A stretch of DNA of 64,000 bases from CAWBKV01 sp041946675 (GTDB lineage: Archaea; Halobacteriota; Methanosarcinia; Methanotrichales; Methanotrichaceae). Position 1 is the first letter of the stretch; each line of letters starts with the position of its first letter. A program made the translations under genes and the position numbers. This document shows, piece by piece, positions 1 to 9,032 of the stretch. Under the pieces are notes generated by a model that saw nothing but the letters and a program-made list of their open reading frames with translations, was not told where the DNA came from and did no database searches. The stretch spans positions 1-64,000 of the forward strand of contig JBHGAU010000003.1 in the NCBI GenBank assembly GCA_041946675.1. The letters run 5' to 3'.

Positions 1-176
1 GCGCATCAATATAGTTACCAACTGGATTTATAATAAGCCCTGTATCCAGACTTAGGATATTGGATATATCTTATTTAATACGTCTTGACATAACTTTGTT
101 AATCAATATGCTAATATACTTAATGCTTATTACTTAGTGTCAAAAGAGACCGAATATCCGGAGGCAACAGACGATT

Positions 177-617
177 ATGACAGAGGGAAGAGGATGCAAG
201 TATACCGGCATAGATAGAGAGTATTCAATAGAGGACCTTGCTGCCTTCCATGGTCACCTTGGCCCCTATATCGTTCTGGGCTATAGGATAGGCAGATATG
301 CCAGACATTGTTTCTGCAGTGATCCCTTCCAAATGAAGGCCGTGGTCCATTGCTCAGGGACGCCGCCGCAATCGTGCTTGGCCGATGGTGTTCAGATCGG
401 CAGCGGCTGCACCTTGGGCAAAAGAAACATTGAGATTATTCGGGATGATGATATGAAGTGCGAATTCACATCAGGGATTAAAGCGCTGGTCGTAAGGCCT
501 AGACCAATCGATTTTCCAGCGGTAGACCATGACGATTATGATCTCCTCATTGAAGAGCTGGCTGCAAGGATGTACAGCATGGACGACTCCGAGCTTTTCA
601 GCGCTGACTTAAGCTAA
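177..617 (+). CDS. FmdE-family (formylmethanofuran dehydrogenase subunit E-like) protein
   Basis: A 146-residue protein with the FmdE N-terminal signature: an HGH-x-GP block with His25 and His27, then a DGVQ...GCTLGK block around residues 70-85. Only the core domain is present; the C-terminal zinc-finger extension of many FmdE proteins is missing. FmdE proteins are found with molybdenum/tungsten formylmethanofuran dehydrogenases but also as stand-alone, probably metal-binding, proteins. The gene sits 14 nt before an ABC importer ATPase, so a metal-handling role is more likely here than a structural role in the dehydrogenase (inference). Start ATG lies behind GGAGG at 161-165. A TATTAC-containing TATA region near 125-135 resembles the promoters of other genes in the window. 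Confidence 0.8.
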   Translation: MTEGRGCKYTGIDREYSIEDLAAFHGHLGPYIVLGYRIGRYARHCFCSDPFQMKAVVHCSGTPPQSCLADGVQIGSGCTLGKRNIEIIRDDDMKCEFTSGIKALVVRPRPIDFPAVDHDDYDLLIEELAARMYSMDDSELFSADLS

Positions 618-631
618 CCGGGTGAGGGTCA

Positions 632-1369
632 TTGAGCCTTATAGATCTGAAAGGGATCTACACGGCATATGAGGGCGGCGATAAGCCAGTTATAAGAGAT
701 CTCTCTTTAAGCGTGGACAGCGGCGAATATATCGTTATCGGCGGCCCAAACAGCGCCGGAAAGACGACACTGCTGGAGTCCATAAATGGGCTGGTTCGTA
801 TCACCAACGGCAGCGCCTATGTTTGCGGTCTGGATATCCGCCGCTATGGCGACGAAGTCAGGAAGAAGGTGGGCTATGTCCTTCAGAACTTCTATTTTGA
901 TCCCTTTACTCCATTCACCGTTGAGCAGGTAGTGATGATGGGGCACTATGGCAGGATTGGACTACTGAGAAGGCCATCAAAGGCCGACTACGATGTCGCA
1001 TTCAGGGCTATGCGTCTGGTCGGGATAGAAGACCTGGCCCAAAAGATCATAGGCACTCTAAGCGGTGGTCAGCAGCAAAAAGTGATGATCGCCCATAATA
1101 TCGCCAAGGGGCCGGAGATCATGCTTCTGGATGAGCCATTCAGTAACCTTGACTTTAATGCCAGGGAGTACATCCAGGGCATCCTGCTGAAAATGGTCAA
1201 GAATGGCACTCCAATTATTCTGGTTTCTCACGCTTTTGATGGTCTCCCCGACATCAAAATTCGGCTGATAGTCATGAACAATGGAAGAATTACCTACGAC
1301 AGGGAATGCGGAGGCGATGAGGCCGAGGGCATCCTGAGGCGCGAATGCTTGGTGAACTCTGGTGCTTGA
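632..1369 (+). CDS. ABC metal-importer ATP-binding protein (ZnuC/TroB-like)
   Basis: A 245-residue ABC ATPase with Walker A GPNSAGKTT near residue 40, signature LSGGQQQKV near 143, Walker B IMLLDEPFSNLD and a switch His in the VSH motif. It resembles the ATPases of the Zn/Mn/Fe cluster-A1 importers. The start is TTG at 632 behind GGTGAGG. Its end overlaps the start of the next permease gene by 8 nt, indicating translational coupling. The order ATPase, permease, then binding protein further on is that of znuCB-A. The substrate cannot be told from sequence; a divalent metal is the family expectation. Confidence 0.85.
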   Translation: MSLIDLKGIYTAYEGGDKPVIRDLSLSVDSGEYIVIGGPNSAGKTTLLESINGLVRITNGSAYVCGLDIRRYGDEVRKKVGYVLQNFYFDPFTPFTVEQVVMMGHYGRIGLLRRPSKADYDVAFRAMRLVGIEDLAQKIIGTLSGGQQQKVMIAHNIAKGPEIMLLDEPFSNLDFNAREYIQGILLKMVKNGTPIILVSHAFDGLPDIKIRLIVMNNGRITYDRECGGDEAEGILRRECLVNSGA

Positions 1370-2192
1370 GCCTTTGATCCAGAACAACGTCGTATGCCAT
1401 GCAGTTGAGGCCATGGTCTTCGCTTCAATTGCCTGCAGCATTCTGGGAGTGATCATATCCCGGATGAACCTCTCATCAATTGGTTTCACGATGTCTCACG
1501 CTGCCTTTGCCGGTGCGGCCTTGGGCATGTTTCAGGGAATTAATCCGCAGGCGGCTGCAATAGCTTTCAGCGTAGGTGTGGCTGCACTCATAGGGCCTGT
1601 GAGCGATAAGGCCAAGATGGCAGCAGATGCGACTCTAGGTATTCTCTTCTCCATGTCAATGGCTGTAGCCATATTCCTGATATCCTACATGGAATACATG
1701 GGAAAGGGCCTGTCTGCTAGCGCTCTGCTCTTCGGCAGCGTCATATCTCTCTACAGGGAGGATATTTACGCTCTTGCGTTAGTCTCCGCCCTCACAGTGC
1801 TTTTCGTGACCGCTTTTTACAAGGAGATCTGTGCAATCATGTTCAACATGAAGATTGCCGAGGCTTCAGGGATTAGAATCAAAGTCGTATATTACATATT
1901 GCTTTTCATAATCGCTGTCTCTGTGGCTCTGAGCCTCAACATCATTGGCGGTCTGTTGATATTTGTCTGGCTTGTGACTCCGGCATCAATCGCCTCTCAA
2001 TTCTGCTTCAGGGTAAGGGATATGTTCATCACAGCCCCGATTCTGGCCCTTTCAGTGAGCGCTTTCGGAGTCTGGGCGGGGTTCGAATATACGTTGCCCA
2101 TAGCGCCTCTGATCGCCCTTCTTCTCACTGGAGCCTTCGGAATATCGGTGATGCTGTCGTTTAAGAGAAGAGTGACTACAAAGACTCATTGA
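1362..2192 (+). CDS. ABC-3 family metal permease (ZnuB/TroC-like)
   Basis: A 276-residue, very hydrophobic protein with about eight predicted membrane helices and the ABC-3 permease layout, including the late LNIIGGLLIFVWLVTPAS region near residue 190. It would form the membrane channel for the ATPase encoded just upstream, from which it starts with GTG in an 8-nt overlap. It is followed after about 20 nt by a DUF169 gene. The metal specificity is unknown. Confidence 0.85.
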   Translation: MLEPLIQNNVVCHAVEAMVFASIACSILGVIISRMNLSSIGFTMSHAAFAGAALGMFQGINPQAAAIAFSVGVAALIGPVSDKAKMAADATLGILFSMSMAVAIFLISYMEYMGKGLSASALLFGSVISLYREDIYALALVSALTVLFVTAFYKEICAIMFNMKIAEASGIRIKVVYYILLFIIAVSVALSLNIIGGLLIFVWLVTPASIASQFCFRVRDMFITAPILALSVSAFGVWAGFEYTLPIAPLIALLLTGAFGISVMLSFKRRVTTKTH

Positions 2193-2211
2193 TTTTTTTT
2201 GAGAGGAACCA

Positions 2212-2952
2212 ATGCTCATGAAATCGATCAAAGAGACAGGGGATGTTATTGCCCAAGCTGTAAATTTGAAGACGAAGCTTATATGTGTCTATGGCTCCGA
2301 TAGAATACCCGAAAGAAGTATCCAGGCATCATCTATCAGTCACTGCATCGCCTTTAGCATGTATAAGATGGCGACAGGTATAGTTGTCGGCCCAATTTAT
2401 GTAGGATATAATCAAGATAAGCCTATCTGCAGGTGCATTGGCGGACCGTCCTGGTTTGGTTATAAGGACTTTGATCCGATACTGCCGAGCATTATCTCTG
2501 TGGGATCGGATGATATGAAAGGCTCAAATCCCAAATATCTGAAAGAGAGTAAAGCTGTTGCAGATGAGACGTTCAGTGCAGTGGGAAAAATATATCCGAT
2601 TGATAGATATGTGGTAATGAGGAGATGCGAAGAAATTGAGGATGATACTGTTGTCAGAAGCATAGTCTGCTTTGCAACAGGTGAGCAGATCAGAGATCTG
2701 TGTGCTCTAGCCCATTTCAGGAGCAATGACGTTTTCGGAAATGTAATTGTACCCTGGGGGCCGACCTGTGCCACATTGGTCACCTATCCTGCAGGTCTGT
2801 CGGAAAAGGCCCCAATAAATAGAATTTTCCTTGGGCCGACGGATCCCTCCGCTAAAGAGTGGCTGCCAGAAGGCTATATGGCAATGGGGATACCGGCTGA
2901 GGTCGCTAAGATTATGGCCGATGATATAGAGAAATCCTTCCTGTCAAGATAG
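2212..2952 (+). CDS. DUF169 (COG2043) family protein
   Basis: A 246-residue soluble protein matching the archaeal/anaerobe family DUF169 in its general plan: an N-terminal helical region, a central conserved block with CRCIGGPSWFGYKDF (residues about 65-80), and a C-terminal GYMAMGIPAEVAKIMADDIE segment. The function of this family is not known. Start ATG follows GAGAGGAACC. It lies between the permease and the binding protein of the ABC importer and probably shares the upstream transcript, suggesting a link with the same metal or cofactor (inference). Confidence 0.75.
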   Translation: MLMKSIKETGDVIAQAVNLKTKLICVYGSDRIPERSIQASSISHCIAFSMYKMATGIVVGPIYVGYNQDKPICRCIGGPSWFGYKDFDPILPSIISVGSDDMKGSNPKYLKESKAVADETFSAVGKIYPIDRYVVMRRCEEIEDDTVVRSIVCFATGEQIRDLCALAHFRSNDVFGNVIVPWGPTCATLVTYPAGLSEKAPINRIFLGPTDPSAKEWLPEGYMAMGIPAEVAKIMADDIEKSFLSR

Positions 2953-3062
2953 CAGGCTGCAGTTACGTTCTTCATTAATATTGGCTTTTTATGATACGAT
3001 AATTCAGTGCTCGAGTAAAAAGTAATAACATTTATATACTTAATAACATGTTAGGTGCGGTT

Positions 3063-3944
3063 ATGTCAATTAAGCGATTATATAGCATGATGATATTGAT
3101 GCTGGCGATCCTCCTGATCGCTCCGGCATATTCAGGGCTGGCCATTGCAAGGCTAGATATCGTTTGTACCACGAGCGTGCTCGCTGATCCCGTGACCTAC
3201 ATCGGTGGGGATAATGTTGCTGCCATTTCAATAGCCGATCCGACTTTGTGCCCTCACCTGCAGTCGGATATCATTCCCAACCGCATCCAGCTCAATAAGG
3301 ACTTCATCAAGAGCGCTGACATGTTTGTGGCATACAATGACAGCAATGACAGAATGTATAACATGCCTGCCGTCAACAAGTTCATGAGCGCCAACGGGTA
3401 CGGCAATGTGACCTGGAAGACGATTTCCAATCTTCCCAGCTGGAACACGCCCACCAATGCCAAGCTACTGGCCGGTCAGGTAAAGGGATGGCTGGAGGAT
3501 AAAGATCCGGCAAATAAGGCCTATTACGAGCAGAGATACGTCAATTATACTAAGACTTTCGATGCAATCGAGCCCACAACATCTGAAAAAGAAAAGCTGA
3601 ACAAGACAAAGGTCATAGTGATGGTCTGGCAGCAGGACCCTGTTCAGAAGTGGCTGGGCATGAATGTGGTGAATATATTTGCCCCAGATTTCTATATGAA
3701 TGGAGCTAAAACTCCGGATAAAATCGTGAACGACATCAACGCCAATCCCGACAAATATAAAGGAGTGGCCTACATTATAGAGAACATGCAATCCGGTGAA
3801 ATGGCGAAGGGCATCGAAGAGTCTCTGCATGATAAAGGCATTGATGCAAAGAGAGTGATCTTCACGAACTTCCCCGGCTCTTTAAACGGAACGGCTACTA
3901 TGGCAGATATTCTCAACTATAATAAGCAGCTGGCATTGAATTAA
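3063..3944 (+). CDS. ZnuA/TroA-like metal-binding lipoprotein or secreted binding protein
   Basis: About 293 residues with an N-terminal signal sequence (SIKRLYSMMILMLAILLIA) and the cluster A-I binding-protein plan: CTTSVLADPVTYIGG early, a CPHLQSD segment with the likely first His ligand, a helical backbone linker, and a C-terminal lobe. An upstream in-frame ATG at 3048 exists, but the TATA box TTTATATA at 3031 places transcription start near 3060, so ATG 3063 is preferred. It is the likely extracytoplasmic receptor for the ATPase/permease pair upstream. The usual His-rich loop is absent, so the metal may not be zinc. Confidence 0.75.
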   Translation: MSIKRLYSMMILMLAILLIAPAYSGLAIARLDIVCTTSVLADPVTYIGGDNVAAISIADPTLCPHLQSDIIPNRIQLNKDFIKSADMFVAYNDSNDRMYNMPAVNKFMSANGYGNVTWKTISNLPSWNTPTNAKLLAGQVKGWLEDKDPANKAYYEQRYVNYTKTFDAIEPTTSEKEKLNKTKVIVMVWQQDPVQKWLGMNVVNIFAPDFYMNGAKTPDKIVNDINANPDKYKGVAYIIENMQSGEMAKGIEESLHDKGIDAKRVIFTNFPGSLNGTATMADILNYNKQLALN

Positions 3945-3952
3945 ATCTGGCG

Positions 3953-3990
3953 AGCTTCAGCGGATATCCGCTGGAGCTTGAATCTATTTT
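3953..3990 (+). terminator. Hairpin terminator after the ZnuA-like gene
   Basis: Palindrome AGCT-T-CAGCGGATATCCGCTG-G-AGCT (3953-3978), followed by a T-rich stretch (3986-3990). It sits 9 nt after the stop codon and probably ends the transcript. Confidence 0.6.
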
Positions 3991-4157
3991 TCCAGCAGCC
4001 TTGCAAATTGGCTATTTTGTATTACTATTATCAGTCAAGTAATTCTTAATGCGCAGGTTTTCTTAAATAGCTTATATCAATTCACACAAACTATTTATCT
4101 AGTATTACTGCATTTAGAAGTAGCTTATCGGCAAGGAGTCCTATAATGGTGATCTGA

Positions 4158-5573
4158 GTGATCTCTAAATCAACTATCAGGCATATCTTTATTTTGACAG
4201 CTTTAACTGCTATATTTATTTCTGTTTCTGGAAAGGGGTATACTGCAGATTATTGGCTGGATATGGGCAACAAGTTCTTTAGTAAAGAGTCTTATAGCGT
4301 GGCCATCGATTGCTATAATAAATCAATTGAGATCGATTCGAAGAATATATCTGCCAGAATAAATATCGGTTTTGCTCTCACCTATTTGGGGAAAAATGAT
4401 GAGGCCATAAGAGCATTCGATGGTGTGATTCAGCTATATCCCAATCTCTCTCAGGCGTTTTATGGAAAAGGCTTGGCTCTTGGGAACCTGGGAAGATATA
4501 ACGAATCCCTAAATGATTTGGATCAAGCCGTTAAGCTGGATAAAAAGAACATGGATGCGTTGTATGCCAAAGGTCTTGTTCTTGCGGCTCTTGGAAAATA
4601 CGATCAGGCTGCAAACGCTTATGACCTGGTCACAAGCCAAGATCCAGAATCCGTTAATGGCTGGTACAGCAAAGGATTGGTTCTTGCAAACTTGGGCAAA
4701 TATAATGAATCCATTTATGCATTTGATAAGGCTATCGAATTGGATCAGGAGTTCGCTTCAGCATGGTATAGCAAAGGCATGGTTCTGGCAAGCCTGGGAA
4801 GATATAACGAGTCTATCAATGCATTTAATAAGGCTATTGAGATAAATCCGATAGATAACGCCGCCTGGACCAATAAAGGCGAATCGCTCTTTGCATCCGG
4901 CAGATATAATGAGTCCATTATGGCATTTAATAAAGCCATTGAAATAGAACCAAATAATGCCAATGCCTGGAATGACCTGGGTAATGCACTGAAAGTATCA
5001 GCAAGATTTAAGGAATCGCTCAATGCTTATAACAAGTCGATTGAGCTGGATCCTGATAATGGAAATGCATGGAACGCCAAAGGCCTTTTACTCGCTAATC
5101 TGAACAAGTATAACGAGTCTTTGAAGTGTTTCGATAGGGCCAGCAATATAGATCCTCAGGAATGGAGGTTCTGGTACAACAATGGACTTGTTCTTGCTCA
5201 AATGAATAATAGCAGCGCTGTTAAGGCTTTTGAAAAGGCCGCTGAGCTGAATGCGAAATGTGACGTTTGCCGGAATAATGAAGGCCTATCCTTAGCCAAA
5301 CATGGATTATACGACAGGGCCATACAGGCATACGATGAGGCCATAAAAATAAACATCCGATATTCAGATGCCTGGAACAACAAAGGCATTGCTCTGATCC
5401 AATCCCGCGAAGATTATAATGGAGCAATCAGCTGCTTTAACAAAGCCATTGAGATAAATCCAAGAAATGTAGAGGCATGGATCAATAAAAGCAAAGCACT
5501 CAAAGCACTCGGCCGAACTGAGGAGGCGAATGTTGCCTACTCTCAGGCCAAAGAGCTTGGGTATCCGGGATAA
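4158..5573 (+). CDS. Secreted or membrane-anchored TPR-repeat protein
   Basis: 471 residues: an N-terminal hydrophobic segment (residues 8-25) acting as signal or anchor, then about twelve or thirteen 34-residue tetratricopeptide repeats with the recurring pattern AW..KG..L..LGKYNESI.AF.KAIEI.P. Such repeats form protein-binding superhelices. Start GTG 4158 follows directly on the stop of a three-codon reading frame (ATG at 4146, behind GGAG), an arrangement compatible with coupled re-initiation. There is no operon partner; partners are unknown. It may be unrelated to metal uptake. Confidence 0.85.
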   Translation: MISKSTIRHIFILTALTAIFISVSGKGYTADYWLDMGNKFFSKESYSVAIDCYNKSIEIDSKNISARINIGFALTYLGKNDEAIRAFDGVIQLYPNLSQAFYGKGLALGNLGRYNESLNDLDQAVKLDKKNMDALYAKGLVLAALGKYDQAANAYDLVTSQDPESVNGWYSKGLVLANLGKYNESIYAFDKAIELDQEFASAWYSKGMVLASLGRYNESINAFNKAIEINPIDNAAWTNKGESLFASGRYNESIMAFNKAIEIEPNNANAWNDLGNALKVSARFKESLNAYNKSIELDPDNGNAWNAKGLLLANLNKYNESLKCFDRASNIDPQEWRFWYNNGLVLAQMNNSSAVKAFEKAAELNAKCDVCRNNEGLSLAKHGLYDRAIQAYDEAIKINIRYSDAWNNKGIALIQSREDYNGAISCFNKAIEINPRNVEAWINKSKALKALGRTEEANVAYSQAKELGYPG

Positions 5574-5707
5574 CTTTTCTTTCGAACTACTGAAAATTTA
5601 ATACTTTCTTTCAAAACATTTATAATTTAGTATTACAAGGACGTATAAACCGCAATTTTCATATACAAAATCAAGAAATTAGTAGCAATGAAAGGAGGAG
5701 GAGTATT

Positions 5708-7285
5708 ACGAAACCCAATTCGCTTAAGATTTTTTCAGCCCTTCTGTCGATTATCTTTATGCTGAGCGTACCCACCTGTAGTGCAGATGAATCCGGCGGA
5801 ACCAAGCTAAAGATAGGAACACCCAATACGATCAAGTCTGCCAGCATATTGGGAGACACCAATATGGGCGTCTTCTCTCACTTATCAAATCCCACATTAA
5901 CGAAAATGGCTGCAGACGGGACGATTGTTGGCCTGACAGCAAAAAGCTATCAGGTCTCTGAAGACGGCAAGACCTGGAGGTTCTTGATCGACGACAATCT
6001 TTACTGGAGCGACGGGACAAAAGTCACTCCAGATGATGTTAAGTTTACCTTCGATTATCTGGCGCAGAAATATCCTGCTGCTGGATGGATGAAGACGACA
6101 ATTAATGGCATATCTGTAGACGGTAACACTGTCGTCTTCAAGTTGAACAAGCCTTATTCCAGGCTCAATCTTGAATTCGCCACTTATCCAATCCTCCCCA
6201 AGCATATCTGGGAGAAGATAGACAAACCTATGGAGTACACAAATGAGAGCGCGATTGTAGGATTCGGGCCGTTCGTCATATCCAAAACTGATATGGGCTC
6301 AAATGCAATATACCTTAAGAAAAATCCATACTGGAAAGGGACAACTCCCAAGGTAGACTCAATTGAGCTGGATTTATACAGCAGCCCATCAGCTCTTGCC
6401 TTGGCTCTTGATAAAGGCAGTATCGATGCCTACTATAAGTATGCCGGAACCTATCCCTATACAAGCATACAGAAACTCAAATCCAGCGGCAAATTCGACT
6501 TCGTGGAGACGGACAATATCGGCCTTATATTCCTTGGAATGAACCTTAAGAATGCTCCAATGTCCGATCTGAACTTCAGAAATGCAGTCTCCTATGCTAT
6601 AAATTACAGCGAGATCCTTAAGGTCGATGCACTTGGATACGGCTCGATCCCTAACAGGGGATTTGTTCCGTCGGCAATGTCCAACTTCAAAGCGACAGGT
6701 CCGCTTGAATACAACCTTACAAAGGCCAAAGAGCTCCTGGCCGATGCAGGCTACCAGCTATCTGATGGCACTTTGAAAAGTCCTGATGGAAAGGATATCA
6801 AACTCACCCTTCTCACCAGGTCCGATTATCAGAGGGTCTCTGAGCTGCTGAGGGATTACCTGAAGGCCATTGGAGTCAATGCTGAGATCAAGATGGTGGA
6901 TTCGAGCACCTGGATCAAACAAAAGGATGCCGGGCAATATGATCTGACGGTCACCAGAAGCACTCCCTGGGGAATGCTTATGCATGCCAACTGGGGAACG
7001 GGCTATTTCGACTCCAGGAGGACCGGTGAAGGAGTGTTGCATGTGGTGGACGATCCCAAGTTCCAGAAGCTATGTGATGACATACTAACAGCCACCACCG
7101 ATGACCAGCTCAAAGACTATGCCTGCCAGGTCCAGGATTATTATGCAGAGAACCTGCCTGGAATCGCTCTGTATTGGAACAAGGTCTTCACTCCTTACAA
7201 TAAGGCCTTCACTGGATGGTATTCTGACCCATTATACGGAATATACAACGTGGATAACTTCCTTAACGTCCAGAGGACAGGCTGA
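5708..7285 (+). CDS. Family-5 extracellular solute-binding protein of nickel/peptide ABC importer
   Basis: SBP_bac_5 protein of about 526 residues, similar throughout to the other family-5 receptors here (AKSYQVSEDGKTWRF, DGTKVTPDDVKFTF, LPKHIWEKI, VSYAINYSEI, QDYYAENLPGIALYW). It would capture the metal complex or peptide outside the cell. The signal peptide (n-region KPNSLKIF, then a hydrophobic core) extends upstream of the first ATG at 5759. No ATG, GTG or TTG lies between the strong GGAGGAGG (5694-5701) and that region; the codons with correct spacing are ATT 5705 and ACG 5708, so a near-cognate start is proposed. First gene of a six-gene importer operon. Confidence 0.85.
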   Translation, partial: TKPNSLKIFSALLSIIFMLSVPTCSADESGGTKLKIGTPNTIKSASILGDTNMGVFSHLSNPTLTKMAADGTIVGLTAKSYQVSEDGKTWRFLIDDNLYWSDGTKVTPDDVKFTFDYLAQKYPAAGWMKTTINGISVDGNTVVFKLNKPYSRLNLEFATYPILPKHIWEKIDKPMEYTNESAIVGFGPFVISKTDMGSNAIYLKKNPYWKGTTPKVDSIELDLYSSPSALALALDKGSIDAYYKYAGTYPYTSIQKLKSSGKFDFVETDNIGLIFLGMNLKNAPMSDLNFRNAVSYAINYSEILKVDALGYGSIPNRGFVPSAMSNFKATGPLEYNLTKAKELLADAGYQLSDGTLKSPDGKDIKLTLLTRSDYQRVSELLRDYLKAIGVNAEIKMVDSSTWIKQKDAGQYDLTVTRSTPWGMLMHANWGTGYFDSRRTGEGVLHVVDDPKFQKLCDDILTATTDDQLKDYACQVQDYYAENLPGIALYWNKVFTPYNKAFTGWYSDPLYGIYNVDNFLNVQRTG

Positions 7286-8065
7286 ATGAGCATCTGGACC
7301 GATCACTGGAGGAGCTTTGTCAGCGAGACCAGCTATCTCCGAATTCTAAGGGAGAAGGGAATCTCCAACGACCAGTTCTGGCAGAGCTATCAGATCTATG
7401 ATGAGGTTCTGAGACGCTCAGGATATCCCGGTGAGATCCTCACAAGGATCTCTTCTTATATCCGCCCCGAAGATGTTTTGCTGGATATTGGGGCAGGCAC
7501 GGGAGCTTTTGCTGTGCCTCTGGCCAGGATAGCAGATAGGATCATTGCTATCGATCCATCGGATTATCATCTGGGCCTCTTATCCGAGAAGGCGGAAAGG
7601 GAAAAGCTGAAAAATATCATCCCAATAGCCAATGAATGGAGAGCCGTTAACCCATCTGATATTGGAATGGTTGACTATTCTCTGGCCGCCTACAGCCTCT
7701 TTGATCTGGAGATCGAAGCATTTCTAAGAAGGATGATCGATATCGCTTCAAAAGGGGTATTCATAGTCTTTCGGGCGGGAAAGCCGGACTCTTTGAACGA
7801 GTTCGTCTACGGCATCAGACCGTCGGCAGATTACAAATGCTTGTGCCACATCCTGGATGATTTGGGCTATAAGTTCGAGTCTGAAATCTTCGAAAGGCAT
7901 TATGCTCTGCCGATGAATCTGGTCTCAAGGCAGTACAGTTTTTCTGGCAAAAGCGTAGATGATCTTAACGAGTTCCTCAGAGCTGAAAAGAGGTTGATAG
8001 AGAAGGATGATGGATGCTTGGCAGCATTCTCTGTCGAGGATGCTCTGCTATCCATGATTCACTGA
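7286..8065 (+). CDS. Class I SAM-dependent methyltransferase (importer-associated family)
   Basis: 259 residues with motif I LLDIGAGTGAFA near residue 70, an acidic residue at the end of strand 2 (AIDPSD) and a Rossmann-type methyltransferase core. The N-terminus (W..HW..F, then a short helical cap ending RSGYPGEIL) is shared with the methyltransferases at 23262 and 31491, defining one family. ATG follows the binding-protein stop immediately (TGA-ATG) and the permeases follow, so it is inside the importer operon. The substrate is unknown; a methylated metallophore or metal-cofactor precursor is possible but unproven. Confidence 0.8.
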   Translation: MSIWTDHWRSFVSETSYLRILREKGISNDQFWQSYQIYDEVLRRSGYPGEILTRISSYIRPEDVLLDIGAGTGAFAVPLARIADRIIAIDPSDYHLGLLSEKAEREKLKNIIPIANEWRAVNPSDIGMVDYSLAAYSLFDLEIEAFLRRMIDIASKGVFIVFRAGKPDSLNEFVYGIRPSADYKCLCHILDDLGYKFESEIFERHYALPMNLVSRQYSFSGKSVDDLNEFLRAEKRLIEKDDGCLAAFSVEDALLSMIH

Positions 8066-8087
8066 TGAAAAGCCGGACCTCAGAAAA

Positions 8088-9032
8088 ATGTCGCTCCCAA
8101 TGAAGAGAGCTGTCAGATACCTTCTGGCGGTATTCCTTATTTTTTCACTCAATTTTGCAATTCCCAGAGCTATGCCTGGAGATCCTTTAACCAACCTTCT
8201 GGGCGAGGATGTGCTATTGACCGATAACACTGTAGCTGAGCTTAGAAGCTCCATGGGCCTCGATATGCCTTTGCAACAGCAGTATATCGAATACTGGAAG
8301 AGCATACTTTGCCTTGATCTTGGCTACTCATACCATTTCCATTCCAAAGTATCCAATATCATTGCAGCAAGGATGAAGTGGACACTTTTGCTCTCCGTGC
8401 CATCTCTAATTTTGGGATCAGTAATTGGATCATTATTTGGTGCAATGGCTGGTTGGAGGAGGCAGGGGTTATTTCAGAGGACCCAAATGGCTGCGTTCTT
8501 GTTGATCTACTGCACCCCGCCATACTTTTTTTCGCTCATAGTTCTCTACATCTTCTCCTTTAGGCTGGGGCTCTTTCCTTTGAAGGGATTTTATTCAACA
8601 GGTACCTCTGAGGATATCCTAAGCCACCTATTTTTGCCTGTTGTTGTCATGGCCCTATTCTCGGCATCCAGGAACTTCATGGTAATGAGAGGAAGTGTCA
8701 TCCAGGAAAAGAGCAACCATTATGTGGCTTATGCCAGGTCCAAAGGGCTCTATGGAGACCAGATACTCTTCAGGCATATCTTCAAGAACGCCATTCTTCC
8801 TATCATCACCCTCCTTGCTCTCGATTTCGGCTTTATCCTCAGCGGTGCTCTGTTCATAGAGATCGTCTTCTCAATGAACGGCATGGGCAACCTTATTTAC
8901 GATGCATTGCTATCGAGAGATTATCCTGTTCTGGAGGGATCTTTTCTTCTTATCACGCTGATGGTCATCTCGGCCAATCTCATTGCTGATCTGCTTTACA
9001 GCCGACTGGACCCAAGGGTGAGGTGGGACTGA
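8088..9032 (+). CDS. Nickel/peptide ABC importer permease, NikB/DppB type
   Basis: 314 residues, six membrane helices, with the DppB/NikB opening (FAIPRAMPGDPLTNLLGED) and the cytoplasmic EAA loop near residue 210 (YARSKGLYGDQILFRHIFKNAILP) that docks on the ATPase. Overlaps the NikC-type gene by 10 nt. Part of the operon 5708-11522. Confidence 0.9.
   Translation: MSLPMKRAVRYLLAVFLIFSLNFAIPRAMPGDPLTNLLGEDVLLTDNTVAELRSSMGLDMPLQQQYIEYWKSILCLDLGYSYHFHSKVSNIIAARMKWTLLLSVPSLILGSVIGSLFGAMAGWRRQGLFQRTQMAAFLLIYCTPPYFFSLIVLYIFSFRLGLFPLKGFYSTGTSEDILSHLFLPVVVMALFSASRNFMVMRGSVIQEKSNHYVAYARSKGLYGDQILFRHIFKNAILPIITLLALDFGFILSGALFIEIVFSMNGMGNLIYDALLSRDYPVLEGSFLLITLMVISANLIADLLYSRLDPRVRWD

Noticed and set aside
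106..133. A full operator upstream of the FmdE-like gene
   Set aside because: TATTAC at 128-133 is in place but the left half at 106 does not match the consensus.
5598..5636. A full operator upstream of the receptor at 5708
   Set aside because: TTAATA is present at 5598 but the expected right half at 5620 reads TTATAA; a TATTAC at 5631 has the wrong spacing. At best a degenerate site.
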